Made by a program: the position numbers and the translations under genes. This document shows positions 62,281 to 64,000 of a stretch of DNA of 64,000 nucleotides, piece after piece. The notes under the pieces were generated by a model, which was not told the DNA's origin, ran no database searches, and saw only the letters and a program-made list of their open reading frames with translations. This DNA is from JAXHUH01 sp034211175 (lineage in GTDB: Bacteria; Actinomycetota; Acidimicrobiia; Acidimicrobiales; CAIXPF01), in contig JAXHUH010000045.1 in the NCBI GenBank assembly GCA_034211175.1, positions 1 to 64,000 on the forward strand, written 5' to 3'. Positions within the stretch are counted from its first letter, which is position 1, and each line of letters begins with the position of its first letter.

Positions 62281-62295
62281 TCGATACCGTATCGA
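62281..62295. promoter_or_regulatory. 15-nt palindrome just upstream of the metal-binding lipoprotein gene
   Basis: TCGATACCGTATCGA: TCGATA and TATCGA around CCG, eight bases before the ATG at 62303. Possible operator (Fur/Zur-type regulators bind such repeats), though the sequence is not a clear match to their consensus. Confidence 0.35.
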
Positions 62296-62302
62296 TGGAC
62301 CG

Positions 62303-63385
62303 ATGAAGAACAGTCTCCGGGCGTTGAGCTTGCTGGTGGCCATGTGTGTCATGGCGCTCGCGTGTGGTACCTCCACGGAGCTCGAGACCGCCGACCGGCC
62401 CGACGACAGCCTCGTCACCCCGCTCGTGATGGCGACCGACGCCATGCTCGCCGACGTCGTCTCGGAGATCGTCGGCGACGCCGCCGAGGTCGTGCCCCTC
62501 GTCCGCCCCGGCGAGGACCCGACCACCTCGGTCCCGTCGGCCCGGACGCTGCTCCGCCTCGACGAGGCCGATCTCGTGGTCACGATCGGGCTCGGGTACG
62601 AGAGCGTCGACCTGGCGGCCGCGGTCGACCGTGCGTCGACCCGGGGCACCGAGGTCCTCGAGCTCGGTGAGGAGCTCGACCCGGAGCCGTACCCCGCCGA
62701 GGTCATGGCCGACCTCACCGAGACCGAGATCGAGGACCCCCACGTCTGGGTCGACCCCCAGCGGATGGCGACCGCCGTCGACCTGATCACGCGCCGCCTC
62801 ACCGAGCTGCGCGCCGAGTTCAACACCCCCGAGGTGCTCGACAGCTCCGAGGAGCTCGTCGACGACCTCCATCACCTCGACCGCTCGTTCCAGGAGGTGA
62901 TCGAGGAGATCCCCGAGGAGGATCGGCGGCTGTTCTCCAGCCAACCCGTGTTCGGCTACCTCAGCGACCACTTCGAGATCGACTACCTGGGGTCGGTGGT
63001 GCCGATCGTTCCCCCCGAGGCCCCCGGCCCCGACGACGACGGCGACGAGCCCGAGAACGAGCCGGTCGCGGCCCGCGAGGACGGCGAGCCCGACCGCGAC
63101 GCCAAGGCGCTCGGCGGGCCCGACGGGCTCAGCTACGGGCCCCCGCTCTCCGCCGACGAGCTGACCGAGAGGCTCGACGGCCTCGACGTCGTGATCACCG
63201 AGCCGGAGCTCGACGGGCCCGGCGTCCTCCTGGTGCTGGCCGAGGCGGACGTGCGTGCCGCACCGGCGCACGCCGCGGCGCTGGGCTCGCAGATCGACGG
63301 CTCCGGGTCCTATCTCGGGGCGTTGCGGACGACGCTCGAGACGATCGCGTCCTCGATGGGCGGCCGCGACGTCGACCTCGCCTGA
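62303..63385 (+). CDS. ZnuA-like metal ABC transporter substrate-binding lipoprotein, divergent
   Basis: 360 residues. A lipoprotein signal ends MALACG. The cluster-9 (zinc/manganese) binding-protein fold is recognisable: VMATDAMLADVVSEIVGD, EADLVVTIGLGYE, DPHVWVDPQRM, RRLFSSQPVFGYLSDHFEI. Oddities: the first metal His (usually before the D/E-P region) is missing (RPGEDPTTSVPSA), and where ZnuA has a His-rich loop there is an acidic one (~235-265). DPHVWVDP keeps its His. There are no permease or ATPase genes nearby, so it is an orphan; metal binding is uncertain. Confidence 0.75.
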   Translation: MKNSLRALSLLVAMCVMALACGTSTELETADRPDDSLVTPLVMATDAMLADVVSEIVGDAAEVVPLVRPGEDPTTSVPSARTLLRLDEADLVVTIGLGYESVDLAAAVDRASTRGTEVLELGEELDPEPYPAEVMADLTETEIEDPHVWVDPQRMATAVDLITRRLTELRAEFNTPEVLDSSEELVDDLHHLDRSFQEVIEEIPEEDRRLFSSQPVFGYLSDHFEIDYLGSVVPIVPPEAPGPDDDGDEPENEPVAAREDGEPDRDAKALGGPDGLSYGPPLSADELTERLDGLDVVITEPELDGPGVLLVLAEADVRAAPAHAAALGSQIDGSGSYLGALRTTLETIASSMGGRDVDLA

Positions 63386-63421
63386 GCCGAGCCGGAGCCG
63401 GTCACGCCGCGGCCCGAGGTC

Positions 63422-63961
63422 TCAGGACGTGGCCGCGTCCTCGTCGCCGCCCTCGGCGAGCAGCTCCAGGAGCGCGCCGCGGGCCCGCGCCACCCGTGAC
63501 CGGATCGTGCCGATCGGGCACGAGCACACGGCGGCGGCCTCCTCGTAGGACAGCCCGATGATCTGGGTGAGCACGAACGCCTCCCGGCGGTCGGCCGGCA
63601 GGTGGGCGATGAGCTCGTCGAGTGCCCTCGCATCGGCACCGTCACCCACCGACACGGCCCTCGACGTCTCCCGCACCTGCTGGTCGAGACGCCGACGACG
63701 CACGCGCCGGCGCACGCCGTCCGCGCACACCCGGCGGGCGATGCCGAGCAACCAGGTCCGGGCGGAGGCGTCGCCCCGGAACCGCCGCAGTGCACCGAGC
63801 GCCCGGAGGTAGGTCTCCTGGGTGAGGTCGTCGACCTCGTCGGGGTCGCCCAGCATCCGGCACAGGCGCCACACGTCGGCCTGGGTGGCGAGCACGAAGT
63901 CGCGCCGCGCGTCCTCGTCGCCGTCGCGCGCCGCGAGTGCCAGCTCGGTCACCCCATCCAC
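63422..63961 (-). CDS. ECF RNA polymerase sigma factor 2
   Basis: 179 residues. Region 2: ARRDFVLATQADVWRLCRMLGDPDEVDDLTQETYLRAL; ARTWLLGIARRVCADGVRRR follows; region 4: LPADRREAFVLTQIIGLSYEEAAAVCSCPIGTIRSRVARARGAL. It has the SigC/SigK-like mycobacterial flavour (CSCPIGTIRSRV). Start GTG at 63961. Its upstream region leaves the window after 39 bp, so an adjacent anti-sigma gene cannot be checked; downstream (convergent) is the ZnuA-like gene. Confidence 0.9.
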   Translation of the reverse strand: MDGVTELALAARDGDEDARRDFVLATQADVWRLCRMLGDPDEVDDLTQETYLRALGALRRFRGDASARTWLLGIARRVCADGVRRRVRRRRLDQQVRETSRAVSVGDGADARALDELIAHLPADRREAFVLTQIIGLSYEEAAAVCSCPIGTIRSRVARARGALLELLAEGGDEDAATS

Positions 63962-64000
63962 GATCCCAGTCTGGCCGGCCGGCGACCGGCCGAGGTGTCA

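Overview
The window is very GC-rich, with long antisense reading frames, actinobacterial-type domain versions, lipoproteins with short lipoboxes and acidic or Thr/Asp-rich linkers. I read it as a high-GC actinobacterium, most likely class Acidimicrobiia (Iamia/Ilumatobacter-like). That placement is inference from gene style and content. It looks like ordinary chromosome with one patch of mobile-element debris at the left end. I saw no tRNA, rRNA or CRISPR array.

Layout. 1-2.3 kb: an ISL3-type transposase cut by the window edge, the 3' remnant of an IS256-type transposase, and a decayed IS3-type element (1055-2329, with matching terminal repeats) abutting that remnant. 2.4-10.8 kb (minus): signal peptidase I with a huge disordered N-terminus, a PH-domain membrane protein, and a complete Opp/Dpp peptide ABC transporter. 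11-17.1 kb: metallo-beta-lactamase-fold hydrolase, threonine dehydratase, L,D-transpeptidase, MFS exporter, enoyl-CoA hydratase. 17.1-17.8 kb: no convincing gene, but three tandem cassettes, each a promoter-like -35/17-nt spacer/-10 followed by a covarying hairpin with a C-rich loop. This is the most novel-looking item. 17.8-21.4 kb: an unknown protein, a NAD-kinase-fold protein, a DJ-1/PfpI protein and a ketopantoate reductase-like protein.

21.5-32.3 kb (minus) is a tightly overlapping purine cluster in the order purL-purQ-purC-purE-purK-purF-purD-purM-purN. It covers the route from PRPP to SAICAR except for nothing obvious in FGAR-to-AIR steps; purB, purH and purA are not here. PurL carries two N-terminal PurS-like domains, and purK has no stop codon before purF. 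32.5-43.3 kb: small membrane protein, unknown protein, M1 metallopeptidase lipoprotein, glutaryl-CoA dehydrogenase-like enzyme, serpin lipoprotein, a polar amino-acid ABC system whose ATPase gene is frameshifted, and a PAS-PAS-GGDEF-EAL protein. 43.4-49.1 kb: Cys-rich small protein, XRE/MmyB-type regulator, an ECF sigma/anti-sigma-like pair, and two divergent citrate-synthase-family genes, one with an N-terminal DNA-binding domain, sharing a perfect 14-nt palindrome.

49.1-53.2 kb: membrane sulfatase-like protein convergent with a methyltransferase and a 62-residue membrane protein. 53.4-59.7 kb (minus): herA-sbcD-sbcC-nurA, a DNA end-processing operon arranged like the archaeal HerA-NurA-Mre11-Rad50 set. 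60-64 kb: two quinone-reductase-family flavoproteins, a HisN-like phosphatase, a ZnuA-like lipoprotein and a second ECF sigma factor.
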